NCBI RefSeq assembly: GCF_014252435.1 | Contig: NZ_CP059220.1 | Location: forward strand, 1 to 64,000 | From: Blattabacterium cuenoti | GTDB lineage: Bacteria; Bacteroidota; Bacteroidia; Flavobacteriales; Blattabacteriaceae | Reading direction: 5' to 3' | DNA length: 64,000 nucleotides | In this document: positions 8,862 through 17,975 of the stretch, in pieces | Layout: every line of letters begins with the position of its first letter | Position numbering within the stretch: position 1 is the first letter of the stretch | The notes under the pieces: model-generated | What the model was told of the DNA's origin: nothing | The model's database searches: none | Seen by the model: the letters and a program-made list of their open reading frames with translations, nothing else | Made by a program: the position numbers and the translations under genes

Positions 8862-10534
8862 ATTTTAATTTTCCGAAATATATAATAAGTAATTGCATAA
8901 GATATAATTATAATTTCTATTAAAAAACTAATTATATAAATGTAATCTCCATGTTTTGTATAAAAAGTTTTTATATTATTTACAGAAATTTTTCTATATA
9001 GAAATCCTTTTTTTCCATAAGGAAACATAGATAAAATATCTCCTCTTTCATTAATAAAACAAGAAACGCCTGTATTTGCAGATCTTGCTATACATTTTCT
9101 ATTTTCAATAGCTCGGAGACGAGCATAATATAAATGTTGTTTATGACCTTGAGATTTTCCCCACCATCCATCATTAGTAATGATAACCATTAAACCTGCA
9201 TTTTTTCTAAAAAATTTTGAAACGTACTCACCAAATACAGATTCGTAACAAATAATAGGAGCTATTTTCATTTTTAAATACGGATGTTGAAAAACTGATA
9301 TATTGTTGTCTTTTCCAAGTTCAATCACCCCACCTCCAAAATCTAACATTAAATCATCACCAAATATAGATGAAAAAAAATCTTTATAAGGAAAAATTTC
9401 TACAGCAGGTACTAATTTTGATTTGTGATGATAATATACTTTTTTTTGATATGCTCCTATTTGAATTACTGAATTAAAAATATTAATCCATTCAATACTA
9501 TCCATACATTCACTTATAAAAAAAGAAATGGGAAATTTATTTCTACCATATTTTTCTTGTCCTTTTTTATAAGCAAATGCAAATAGTTCTATGCCTGTAA
9601 TAAATATTGTTTTTGGAGATTTTTTTTTCAAGTATCTTTTGAAGAGACAAATCATTCTATTTTTATTAATCTCATTGATTGAAATTTTATATCCATATCC
9701 AGGAAAAGCAGTTTCAGGTGCTACTACTATCATTGATTTATTCTTAGATATTTTTTTATCCATTAATCTCTGAAATTCATAAATCAATCTTTGTGTTGTA
9801 TAATGATATTTTTGATGATATGGATCAATATTGGGTTGCAAAATTAACATATCAACAGAATTTTTATACTTTTTTACTCCATATTGTATATATAAAATAC
9901 TTGAAAGACATATCATTAAAAAAATCTTTGCAAGATTGATCAAAATGTTATTATATAAAATAAAATGATTTTTTTCTTTTTGATATTTCAATATAGTTTT
10001 TAAAAACCCTATGTTCACTAACCATATCCATAAAGTTCCTCCTAAAGTACCTGTATATTCATACCATTGAATCCATTCTACTCGATTAGAAAATCCATTA
10101 CCTAAATTTAACCATGGCCAAGATAATTCCCATTCTAAATGAAGTTTTTCAAATAAAATCCATAAACACACTAAACAGATATATCCTATATTTCTATTTT
10201 TTGCCATTCTTTTTATACATGAAAACAAAGTAAAAACAAATGACATCATAAAAGAATTTAAACATACAGGAAATAAATATGCTATTAAAACAATAGATCC
10301 ATTACGTTTTTTTGCATAATGTAACCACCATGTCGTTACTGAGTTCCATATTGAAAAAGAAACTAAAGAAAGTATAAAAACGAACAATAAAGAATTTTTA
10401 TTCAATTTTTCCTCTATATAAAGTAAAGGAAGAAATGCAATAAACAAATAAATAGGATTTCCTTCTGTAGGCCATCCAATAGATAATAAAATTCCTGAAA
10501 AGATACTATATAATAAAAAATGAATTTTTTTTAT
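8849..10534 (-). CDS. lnt: Apolipoprotein N-acyltransferase, start codon non-standard
   Basis: Lnt adds the third acyl chain to lipoproteins at the inner membrane. The N-terminal part is a multi-helix membrane region; the C-terminal part is a nitrilase-fold domain with the catalytic Glu (APETAFPG, residue 245 counted from the internal TTG), Lys (KSKLVPAVE) and Cys (ICYESVFG, residue 400). The first NTG start is TTG at 10447, but the open frame continues upstream with a family-like N-terminus (YSIFSGILLSIGWPTEGNP) and reaches ATA-AAA-AAA at 10534, which looks like an ancestral ATG-AAA-AAA changed to ATA. No ATG, GTG or in-frame TTG lies farther upstream before the tmRNA. I extended the gene to 10534; the conservative alternative is 8849-10447. 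It overlaps the convergent nnrD by 13 bp. Confidence 0.9.
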   Translation of the reverse strand: MKKIHFLLYSIFSGILLSIGWPTEGNPIYLFIAFLPLLYIEEKLNKNSLLFVFILSLVSFSIWNSVTTWWLHYAKKRNGSIVLIAYLFPVCLNSFMMSFVFTLFSCIKRMAKNRNIGYICLVCLWILFEKLHLEWELSWPWLNLGNGFSNRVEWIQWYEYTGTLGGTLWIWLVNIGFLKTILKYQKEKNHFILYNNILINLAKIFLMICLSSILYIQYGVKKYKNSVDMLILQPNIDPYHQKYHYTTQRLIYEFQRLMDKKISKNKSMIVVAPETAFPGYGYKISINEINKNRMICLFKRYLKKKSPKTIFITGIELFAFAYKKGQEKYGRNKFPISFFISECMDSIEWINIFNSVIQIGAYQKKVYYHHKSKLVPAVEIFPYKDFFSSIFGDDLMLDFGGGVIELGKDNNISVFQHPYLKMKIAPIICYESVFGEYVSKFFRKNAGLMVIITNDGWWGKSQGHKQHLYYARLRAIENRKCIARSANTGVSCFINERGDILSMFPYGKKGFLYRKISVNNIKTFYTKHGDYIYIISFLIEIIIISYAITYYIFRKIKIQIF

Positions 10535-10567
10535 TTTGTGTATAATATTTGAATAGTCAAAAAAAAA

Positions 10568-10977
10568 TGGAGTTGGCGGGATTTGAACCCGCGTCCAAAC
10601 AATTAATGTAAAAAATTTCTACATATTTATTCAAGATCTATTATTTCCATTTTTATTCAAATCTTGAATTCCGAATAAAAAGTAAGATTCCAAAAAAAAA
10701 TATCAGAAAATTTAAGAATCATTCATTTTCCTATCCTTATAAATTATCCAGTATTTCTATTTCAGAAATCATAAGGAAAAACTTCTGAGAAATACTTTGC
10801 TTCTACTTTATTTGTAGATAAAGCTTAAAAATAAAAATCCTAAGCAGCAAAAGCGTATTGTTCTTTTTCGCCGTTTATTATATAATGTTGTAACGTTGGA
10901 TTTTCGTGTAAAACCTTACGTAACACGATATGCTTATTTCTACATTTATTTTTGTCTGTCAAATCCAAATCAACCCC
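10568..10977 (-). ncRNA. ssrA: Transfer-messenger RNA (tmRNA)
   Basis: tmRNA rescues stalled ribosomes by trans-translation. The 5' end on the minus strand reads GGGGTTGATTTGGATTTGAC from 10977, the conserved tmRNA start. The 3' end has the T arm GCGGGTTCAAATCCCGC and CAACTCC-A, which pairs with GGGGTTG to form a 7-bp acceptor stem (one G-U). CCA is not encoded, and a run of seven T residues on the minus strand follows directly, a possible terminator U-tract. The tag reading frame is at 10840-10872. Total length is about 410 nt. The gene lies between lnt and rodA on the same strand. Confidence 0.95.
10840..10872 (-). other. tmRNA proteolysis-tag reading frame
   Basis: Within ssrA the minus strand reads GGC GAA AAA GAA CAA TAC GCT TTT GCT GCT TAG, encoding the tag G-E-K-E-Q-Y-A-F-A-A. 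The preceding AAC could add an Asn, so the resume codon is not certain. The hydrophobic Ala-rich C-terminus ending in Ala-Ala is the typical degron for ClpP-type proteases, and clpP and clpC are both in this window. Confidence 0.85.
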
Positions 10978-10991
10978 AAATCAATAATTTA

Positions 10992-10999
10992 CAAAATTA
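10992..10999 (-). promoter_or_regulatory. Candidate -7 promoter element of ssrA
   Basis: The minus strand reads TAATTTTG, matching the Bacteroidota sigma -7 consensus TAnnTTTG, 14 nt before the mature tmRNA 5' end. That leaves room for a short leader removed by RNase P. A clear -33 TTG partner is not evident. Such an 8-mer can occur by chance in AT-rich DNA. Confidence 0.4.
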
Positions 11000-11044
11000 A
11001 ATATTTTTTTCTAAATCAGAAAATTTTTTAGAAAATACCATTTT

Positions 11045-12310
11045 TTAAACAAAATTTATCCGATTAGATAAATCCAATCTTAAAAATAAAAAAATTAAAA
11101 TAGTAAAAGACCATAATGAAGAACCTCCATAACTGAAAAATGGAAGAACAATTCCTATTGTTGGAAAAATTCCCATAGCCATTCCTAAATTTATAATTAA
11201 ATGAATTAAAAAAATATTTCCTACAGAATATCCAAATATTCTTCCAAAAGAATCATTTTGTTTTTCAGATAAAAAATAAATACGACTAATAAATAGTAAA
11301 TAAAATATGATTAATAAAGTACTACCCAAAAAACCCCATTCTTCTCCTACAGTGCAAAAAATATAATCAGTATGTTGTTCAGGAACAAATCTTCCTTTTG
11401 TAATAGTACCTCTACGAAATCCTTTTCCTATCAATTTACCAGATCCAATAGCTGTTTTAGAATATAATAAATTATATCCTATATTGTCTCGATATTTTTT
11501 ATTGGATTCATCGCGAAATAATATATTAATTCTATCTCTATGATGTTTTTTTAAAAAATTATGAAACAATATGGGAGAAGTTATAGAAAAAATAGAAAAA
11601 ATTATAAACAAAAAAGTATAGAAACACATTTTAAAATAGATATTTTTTTTTTTTTTTAAAAGAAAAAAAACGAAAAATATAACAAATAAAATAGGAATAA
11701 CAATCCATTGTGATATATTTATAGATATTAAAAATAAAAATATAAAACATAATAAATAAAATATGAAAGAAATAGATATAAAATTTTCTCTATATAAAGT
11801 TAAAATAAAAGATGAAAAAATTATAGAAGATCCTGGATCAGGTTGCATAAGTATTAAAATCAAAGGAAAGATTAATATTATATAGACATATATGTATATA
11901 TATCTCATTTGTTTTACCTTATGTTTATTAAGAATATAAGATATCATAAGAGACGTTGTAATTTTTGCAAATTCGGAAGGTTGAAAACTAATAGGACCTA
12001 ATACATACCATGATTTTGATCCATTAATACTCTTACCAAAAAAGAAAATACTAATTAATAAAACTAATGTATATATAAATAAAAATGGAGATAATTTTTT
12101 ATATTGAATTGGTTTCAATAAAAAGATAAAAAATATAAAAATAAAACTAAATAAAATCCATAAAATTTGTTTTTCATATTTTTCTTGAGATACAGAATAT
12201 AAATTAATACATCCAAAAAACACGATAAAAGTATAAAAAATAACAATAATATAATCTATATTTTTAAATAATAGACTAATATTTCTTTTTATCAAAGGAT
12301 TGTTTTCCAT
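11045..12310 (-). CDS. rodA: Rod-shape SEDS peptidoglycan polymerase RodA
   Basis: RodA is the SEDS-family glycosyltransferase that polymerises lateral-wall peptidoglycan with PBP2. The 421-residue protein is almost entirely transmembrane helices and keeps SEDS signatures such as GPISFQPSEFAKI, QPDPGSS, FVPEQHTDYIFCTVGEEWGFLG and the C-terminal LPFFSYGGSS. A cytoplasmic stretch is Lys-rich and encoded by an unbroken 15-nt homopolymer (T on the plus strand, 11643-11657), a likely slippage site. The start ATG lies inside the 3' end of mrdA (35-bp overlap), implying translational coupling. Confidence 0.95.
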   Translation of the reverse strand: MENNPLIKRNISLLFKNIDYIIVIFYTFIVFFGCINLYSVSQEKYEKQILWILFSFIFIFFIFLLKPIQYKKLSPFLFIYTLVLLISIFFFGKSINGSKSWYVLGPISFQPSEFAKITTSLMISYILNKHKVKQMRYIYIYVYIILIFPLILILMQPDPGSSIIFSSFILTLYRENFISISFIFYLLCFIFLFLISINISQWIVIPILFVIFFVFFLLKKKKNIYFKMCFYTFLFIIFSIFSITSPILFHNFLKKHHRDRINILFRDESNKKYRDNIGYNLLYSKTAIGSGKLIGKGFRRGTITKGRFVPEQHTDYIFCTVGEEWGFLGSTLLIIFYLLFISRIYFLSEKQNDSFGRIFGYSVGNIFLIHLIINLGMAMGIFPTIGIVLPFFSYGGSSLWSFTILIFLFLRLDLSNRINFV

Positions 12311-14183
12311 ATAAATTATTCATTCTTTTTATTTTCGCTATAGTAGAATAAACATTATGTAATCCCGAATTCATTATTCTATTTTCTAAACTTTTTCTAT
12401 TTATATTATTATTTATATATTTCTCTGCAACTAAACTAGCTATAGGACCTGCCCATTTTGATCCAAAACCACCATTCTCTATAATAACTGATATCGCAAT
12501 TTGAGGATGATTTACAGGAGCAAATAATATAAAAATAGAATGATCAGGTAACGATACAATTTTATGATTTTTTTTAATAAAATTTTGAGAAGTTCCTGTT
12601 TTTCCTGCCATTTTAAGATTTGAAGACCTAAAATTTTTTCCGGTTCCAATTAAAAATACTTTTTCCATTCCGTGAATAATAAAATCAAAATACTTTTTAT
12701 TTACTTTAGTAAATTTAGCTTGAATAAAATGAGAATTATATACTTTTTTATGATTAATTTTTTTTACAAGATGTGGTGTATAAAAAAAACCTTTATTTGC
12801 TATTGCACAAACCATATTAGCTAATTGAACAGGTGTTACGTTTATTTCACCTTGTCCAATACTATTGGATATAATAGTAATAGCATTCCATTTTTTTTTA
12901 CCATATTTTTTATTGTAATAATCCCCAGAAGGAATCATTCCTTTTTCTCCAGTTGCTAAATCATTATAAAAATAACTTCCAAATCCAAAACTTTTCATAA
13001 TATGATACCATTCATTGACACCTTTTGCTAAATCTTTAGGATATTTTTCCACAATACGTTTATATACTTGTGCAAAATAATTATTACAAGAAATTGCTGT
13101 AGCAGTTTCAATACCTATAGGAACTCCATGAATACCAGAATGACAATGAATTATTTTATTTCCATATCGAAACCCTTTATAACATATAAAAGTGGTATTA
13201 TTTTTTACTACACCCATTTGAAGTCCAGCTAATTCTATTAATAATTTAAATGGAGATGCAGGAGGATAACGAACTTGTGTTGTTCGATCTAAAAATGGAT
13301 TATCAATCGTATCTTGTATTAATCTTCTAAATTCTCTATTTCTATTTATGCCTACAAATAAATTAGGATTATTAATAGGGCTAGAAACTAATGAAAGTAT
13401 TTCTCCATTTTTAGGATTGATAGCTACTATACTTCCTTTTTTTTGGAACATCAGTTTTTCTGCATAGTTTTGTAAACTTTGGTCTATAGTTAATGAAATG
13501 TCATAGCCACTTATAGATTTTATATTATTTTTTTTATTATTATAACTTCCTATGATACGTCCATTTCTATCTTTCATCCAATATTTAATTCCTTTTTTTC
13601 CTCTTAGAACTTTTTCATAAGATTTTTCGACACCAGTCCATCCAATCATATCTCCTATCTGATAATAATTAGATTCATTTTGAATATTTTTTGGAGAAAC
13701 TTCTCCAATATATCCTAAAATATTAGTAGATCCTTTTACTTTATAATCTCTCAAGAATCTTTTTGTACAATCAAATCCTCTATATTTATAGAGTTTTTCT
13801 TGAATAGTAGCAAATTGTTCTTTTGAAATAAATGGAATTAAAACGGAAGGTAGATATTTTGAATAGGATTTAGCCTTGTTCAAATTTTGAAAAAAAATAT
13901 TTTTTTTAATTCCTATCAAATTGCAAAATTCTATTACATTAAAATTATCCTCTATAAGAACTGGTATAACAATTAATTCATAAATTGATTTATTAAATAC
14001 TAATAATTTTTCGTTTCTATCAAAAATTAAACCTCTTTCAGGTATAATCGTTTCTTGTTTAATAGAAGTATTAAAAGCATTCAAAATATATTTATCAGTA
14101 TAGATTTGCAAATAATACAATCTTCCTATAAAAACTATTCCTATAAAAATTAGAAGAGTATAAAATTTATGTAATTTTTTCAA
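12276..14183 (-). CDS. mrdA: Penicillin-binding protein 2 (elongasome transpeptidase)
   Basis: PBP2 cross-links lateral-wall peptidoglycan together with RodA. The 635 residues begin with a single membrane anchor (about 8-27), then the PBP dimerisation domain (PERGLIFDRN), then the transpeptidase domain with the SxxK motif SPFK (catalytic Ser310, Lys313), SCN (in AISCNNYF) and KTG (in AGKTGTSQN, about 525). Length is normal for the family. It is 2 bp from mreD and overlaps rodA by 35 bp in the order mreB-mreC-mreD-mrdA-rodA. Confidence 0.96.
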   Translation of the reverse strand: MKKLHKFYTLLIFIGIVFIGRLYYLQIYTDKYILNAFNTSIKQETIIPERGLIFDRNEKLLVFNKSIYELIVIPVLIEDNFNVIEFCNLIGIKKNIFFQNLNKAKSYSKYLPSVLIPFISKEQFATIQEKLYKYRGFDCTKRFLRDYKVKGSTNILGYIGEVSPKNIQNESNYYQIGDMIGWTGVEKSYEKVLRGKKGIKYWMKDRNGRIIGSYNNKKNNIKSISGYDISLTIDQSLQNYAEKLMFQKKGSIVAINPKNGEILSLVSSPINNPNLFVGINRNREFRRLIQDTIDNPFLDRTTQVRYPPASPFKLLIELAGLQMGVVKNNTTFICYKGFRYGNKIIHCHSGIHGVPIGIETATAISCNNYFAQVYKRIVEKYPKDLAKGVNEWYHIMKSFGFGSYFYNDLATGEKGMIPSGDYYNKKYGKKKWNAITIISNSIGQGEINVTPVQLANMVCAIANKGFFYTPHLVKKINHKKVYNSHFIQAKFTKVNKKYFDFIIHGMEKVFLIGTGKNFRSSNLKMAGKTGTSQNFIKKNHKIVSLPDHSIFILFAPVNHPQIAISVIIENGGFGSKWAGPIASLVAEKYINNNINRKSLENRIMNSGLHNVYSTIAKIKRMNNLYGKQSFDKKKY

Positions 14184-14185
14184 TG

Positions 14186-14686
14186 TTAAATTCTTCTAAA
14201 GAAGAAATATATAATACATAAAATAGTTGTAAAAATACTTATAAATATTTTTCTTAAAAAAAAAATACTATGAAAATTATGAATATTTTTGAATGATTCT
14301 AATGTCCATAATGTTATATTATGTAATATAACTATTGAAAATATATAACAAATTTTTTTTAGAAAAGATAAATGATAAACCGATAAATATTTTTTATTTG
14401 TAAAATGATTACCATTAAATAATTGAATAACATATGATCTTAAAAATGCACATAATGTAATAGAAAAAGCATGAAACCCTATTGTATTCATGCAATGATC
14501 CATAATCCATCCCAATAAACATGAAATACATAAAAATAGATATTTATTCCATTTATGTGGATATACCAAAATAAATAGAATATAAAAGTAACACCCTACA
14601 AAAAAAATTTTTAATACCAATATTTGAATAAATAAAAGAAAAAAAATGCAAAATGTAGAAATAAAAAAATTTTTAATAAAATTCAT
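14186..14686 (-). CDS. mreD: Rod-shape-determining protein MreD
   Basis: A small integral membrane protein of 166 residues, predicted to have about five hydrophobic segments and rich in Ile, Phe and Leu. The sequence is poorly conserved, as usual for MreD, and the call rests on size, topology and its exact place between mreC (4-bp overlap, 14683-14686) and mrdA. MreD is thought to help MreC activate the PBP2-RodA pair. Confidence 0.85.
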   Translation of the reverse strand: MNFIKNFFISTFCIFFLLFIQILVLKIFFVGCYFYILFILVYPHKWNKYLFLCISCLLGWIMDHCMNTIGFHAFSITLCAFLRSYVIQLFNGNHFTNKKYLSVYHLSFLKKICYIFSIVILHNITLWTLESFKNIHNFHSIFFLRKIFISIFTTILCIIYFFFRRI

Positions 14687-15513
14687 TCTTTATTCTCAAC
14701 TATATGAACAGAATCCCATTCTTTCTTCAAAAGATTTTTAACAACGTAAGCATTTCCCACAGTATAAAAATTAGAAAATAATCTTACTTTGATAACATAA
14801 GAAGAATTTTCTTCATCAAATTTATAAGAATCTACGGTTCCAATTGGTATTCCTTCAGGAAAAGTAGAAGATTTTCCATCTGTTTCCACTAAATCTCCTT
14901 TATGAATTAAACAATATTTAGGTATGTCATATAAAATAACATGTTTATAATCTATACCATCCCAACTAAGAATTCCAAAATATTTATTTTTTTTTAATCT
15001 AGCGTTTACTTTTATTTTAGAATTTAAAATAGAAATAGCAGTGCTAAAATGTTTAGTTGTTTTAATAATAATTCCACCTATTCCATTTGGAAATATAATA
15101 CCCATATCTGGATATACTCCATTAATACTACCTTTATTTATAGTTAAATAATTTTCTTTCTCATGAATACTATTATTAATAATTTTTACCGGTGTGAATA
15201 CATATTCTTGTAAATAATTCACATCCTCTTTTTTAAAATCTTTAGATATTGTATCAATTTTAGATAAAATATTTTCGTTATGTAAACGGGTATTTTCTTC
15301 TATAAGTTTTTGATTTTCAATTTTCAAAAGTAAAAAATCCTGTATTTTATATATATTTTCATATATATTTCCTATTATATAATGAGAAGAACCATAATAA
15401 ACATTTTGAATTAATTTTGAGTTTGAAAAGGAAATAACTAAAGCTATAGTTTCTAAAATAAAAAAAAATATAAAAAAACGGAATTTTAAAATGATAATAA
15501 AAAATTCACGCAT
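14683..15513 (-). CDS. mreC: Rod-shape-determining protein MreC
   Basis: MreC is a periplasmic scaffold of the elongasome that links MreB filaments to PBP2. The 276 residues start with one transmembrane segment (about 9-30), continue with a coiled-coil stretch (about 60-90, LKIENQKLIEENTRLHNEN), and end with the beta-barrel MreC core that keeps INKGSINGVYPDMGII and the GDLVETDGKSSTFPEGIPIG loop. It lies 8 bp after mreB and overlaps mreD by 4 bp. Confidence 0.94.
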   Translation of the reverse strand: MREFFIIILKFRFFIFFFILETIALVISFSNSKLIQNVYYGSSHYIIGNIYENIYKIQDFLLLKIENQKLIEENTRLHNENILSKIDTISKDFKKEDVNYLQEYVFTPVKIINNSIHEKENYLTINKGSINGVYPDMGIIFPNGIGGIIIKTTKHFSTAISILNSKIKVNARLKKNKYFGILSWDGIDYKHVILYDIPKYCLIHKGDLVETDGKSSTFPEGIPIGTVDSYKFDEENSSYVIKVRLFSNFYTVGNAYVVKNLLKKEWDSVHIVENKE

Positions 15514-15521
15514 TATTATAA

Positions 15522-16562
15522 TTATTTCATTAAAAATGTAAACTTATCAATATTTTTTAAAGCTACTCCAGTTCCTTTTACAACAGATCTTAATGGATCT
15601 TCTACTAAAAAAACAGGTAATCCCGTTTTTTTAGAAATTCTCTGATTTAAACCTCTTAAAAGAGATCCACCTCCAGCCATGTAAATACCAGTCTTATATA
15701 TGTCTGCTGCTAATTCTGGAGGAGTTCTTGATAAGGTTTCCATGACTGCATCTTCAATCCTCAAAATTGATTTGTCAAGTGCTGGAATAGTTTCTTTATA
15801 AGAAATACTCATTTCTTTCGGTTTTCCTGTTGGTAAATCTATTCCTTGTATATGAATATCCTCTGGCGGAATTTCTATATCTTCTATTGCAGCTCCTATA
15901 TCTATTTTTATTTTTTCTGCAGTTCTTTCTCCAATATAAAAATTGTATTTAGAACGAAGAAAATAAGCAATATCATTAGTAAAAACATCTCCAGCTATTT
16001 TTATAGATTTTTGACAAACAATTCCACCTAAAGCAATTACGCCACATTCTGTAGTTCCTCCTCCTATATCTATAATCATATTACCTTCCGCTTTAGTTAC
16101 AGAAATACCAGAACCTATAGCTGCAGCCATAGGTTCTTCAATAAGATATACATCTTTTGCATTCAAATGTTGAGCAGAATCTTTCACTGCTCTTTTTTCT
16201 ACTTCAGTTATTCCTGATGGAATACATATAACCATTGTTAATGATGGATTAAATATTTTATTATTTATTCCTGGAATTTTTTTAATAAACTCTCTTATCA
16301 TAAGTTCTGCAACTTGATAATCCGCAATTACTCCATCTTTTAATGGTTTGTATATTTTAATATTTTCATGTGTTTTTCCTTGCATTTTTTTTGCTTTATC
16401 TCCTACTGCTAAAACTTTTTTAGTTCTTACATCTATAGCAATGATAGATGGTAAATCAACTATAATTTTATCATTATGCATAATAAGCGTATTGGCAGTA
16501 CCTAAATCAATAGCTATTCCTTGATTAAATAAACCTTTCATAAAATTTACGACTAATCCCAT
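15522..16562 (-). CDS. mreB: Actin-like rod-shape protein MreB
   Basis: MreB forms membrane-bound filaments that orient cell-wall synthesis. The 346-residue protein is full length and has the actin-fold nucleotide motifs: phosphate 1 (AIDLGTANTLI), connect 1, phosphate 2 (MIIDIGGGTTECGVIALGG) and the adenosine motif (GIYMAGGGSLLRG). The ATG at 16562 gives a 7-residue leader before a second possible start (MKGLFNQG); either is possible. It is the first gene of the five-gene elongasome operon and divergent from folK across about 100 bp that must hold both promoters. Confidence 0.97.
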   Translation of the reverse strand: MGLVVNFMKGLFNQGIAIDLGTANTLIMHNDKIIVDLPSIIAIDVRTKKVLAVGDKAKKMQGKTHENIKIYKPLKDGVIADYQVAELMIREFIKKIPGINNKIFNPSLTMVICIPSGITEVEKRAVKDSAQHLNAKDVYLIEEPMAAAIGSGISVTKAEGNMIIDIGGGTTECGVIALGGIVCQKSIKIAGDVFTNDIAYFLRSKYNFYIGERTAEKIKIDIGAAIEDIEIPPEDIHIQGIDLPTGKPKEMSISYKETIPALDKSILRIEDAVMETLSRTPPELAADIYKTGIYMAGGGSLLRGLNQRISKKTGLPVFLVEDPLRSVVKGTGVALKNIDKFTFLMK

Positions 16563-16660
16563 GAATATATTTTTTATGAAAATATTTCTTTCTAATTTAA
16601 ATAAAAAATACAGTTTTTCAGTATATTAATATTTTATATAAGTTATTTTAATTTTTTTTT

Positions 16661-17176
16661 ATGAAGAAAAAACATTATGTCTTTTTAATGCAGGGAAGTA
16701 ATAATGGCGATAGAAAAAAATATTTAGAGGATTCTTTCATTTTGATACAAAAAAATATTGGAAATATCATTCAAAAATCATCTTATTTTGAAAGTGAAGC
16801 ATGGAATATGAAAAAAAATACTCCTTTATTTTATAATAGAGTTTTACATGTGGAAACAATATATTCTCCTATTTTCATTTTGAAAACTATTTTTAGTATC
16901 GAAAAAATGATAGGAAAAGAAACCCATATTCAATCTATGAAAAAAACAGTTTATAAGAATAGAAAAATAGATATAGATATTTTATTGTATGATTCGATTA
17001 TCATGAATAGTAATTTATTAACAATACCACATCCTATGCTTCATTTGCGAAAATTTGTTTTATTACCTATGTCTAATATAATTCCAGAAAAAATTCATCC
17101 TATATTGAATAAAAGTATTGTAGAAATTTTAGGATTATGTTCAGATAGTTTAATAGTAAAAAAAATAAATATTTAA
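16661..17176 (+). CDS. folK: 2-amino-4-hydroxy-6-hydroxymethyldihydropteridine pyrophosphokinase (HPPK)
   Basis: HPPK transfers pyrophosphate from ATP to the pterin alcohol in folate synthesis. The 171 residues contain the N-terminal GSNNGDRKKYL, the metal-binding signature RKIDIDILLYD and the PHPMLHLRKFVLLPM segment diagnostic of FolK. It stands alone, with a gene-free 351 bp downstream. Folate made by this route would serve the glycine cleavage system encoded by gcvP at about 24-26 kb. Confidence 0.94.
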   Translation: MKKKHYVFLMQGSNNGDRKKYLEDSFILIQKNIGNIIQKSSYFESEAWNMKKNTPLFYNRVLHVETIYSPIFILKTIFSIEKMIGKETHIQSMKKTVYKNRKIDIDILLYDSIIMNSNLLTIPHPMLHLRKFVLLPMSNIIPEKIHPILNKSIVEILGLCSDSLIVKKINI

Positions 17177-17527
17177 AATAATTTTTTTTTGAATAAACTA
17201 GTTTTAGTGTCAAATTATAATCCTAATTTTTAATTCAATGTTAATAAATTTAATTTAAAAAAATATTATTATTATTACTATTTTAAATGCTAGAATTATG
17301 AACAATGTAAAATTTTTAATTTATTTTCTATCATTCTTTTTACCAAAAAAAAATATTTTAAATATCAATAATTTATTTTCATCGTTTAATACAAATTGAA
17401 GTATTATAACAAAATCATATTATATTATTTATATGTTTCATATCCTGATAAAAAAAAGGATACTATTCTTAAAAAAAAAAAAACAAGTATTTTTAAAAAA
17501 AATTATAAGTTATAATCAAAAAAAAAT
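17177..17527 (+). other. Gene-free intergenic region folK-ridA
   Basis: These 351 bp have stops in all frames and long A and T runs. I find no RNA gene, no recognisable protein remnant and no convincing promoter. A weak 5-bp hairpin (TATCC...GGATA near 17438-17460) before an A-rich run is the only structure. It may be an eroded gene, but nothing identifies it. Confidence 0.6.
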
Positions 17528-17923
17528 ATGAGTTTAAAGAAAATATCGATCAATAAAATTCCTTCTTATGGAGCGTATAGCACATGTGTACTTGTCCATA
17601 ATTTTTTGTTTATTTCCGGACAAATAGGTATAAATATGAATGAAAATTTTAAAAAAAAAAATTCAAATTCTATAGAAATCGAAACAAAAAAAATAATGAA
17701 TAATTTAAAAATCATTCTTTTAGAAAATCGAATGAATTTTCAAAACATAGTAAAAACAACGATATTTTTAATTGATATTCAACAGATTCAAAAGGTGAAT
17801 CAAATATATTCTAACTTTTTTAAAAATAAAGAATATCCTTCTAGAGAAATAATAGAAGCATCAGCACTCCCAAAAAATGCTAACATAGAAATATCTATGA
17901 TCGCATATAAATCCAAGTTATAA
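17528..17923 (+). CDS. ridA: RidA family reactive enamine/imine deaminase
   Basis: RidA proteins hydrolyse reactive enamines and imines released by PLP enzymes such as threonine dehydratase. The 131-residue product has the family N-terminal pattern (PSYGAYSTCV, FISGQIGIN) and the C-terminal signature YPSREIIEASALPKNANIEI, whose Arg matches the substrate-binding arginine of the active subfamily. The length is typical. It is isolated between gene-free gaps. Confidence 0.92.
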   Translation: MSLKKISINKIPSYGAYSTCVLVHNFLFISGQIGINMNENFKKKNSNSIEIETKKIMNNLKIILLENRMNFQNIVKTTIFLIDIQQIQKVNQIYSNFFKNKEYPSREIIEASALPKNANIEISMIAYKSKL

Positions 17924-17975
17924 AATTGAATATTATTTTATTTTCTTGAAAAAAAAATTCTTTGAATTAAAAAAT

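Noticed and set aside
9591-9773. 60-residue plus-strand ORF opposite lnt
   Set aside because: It lies wholly inside the Lnt catalytic domain on the opposite strand, with no family match.
17251-17285. ATT repeats resembling a microsatellite
   Set aside because: Short and imperfect, as expected from A/T bias; not a structured array.
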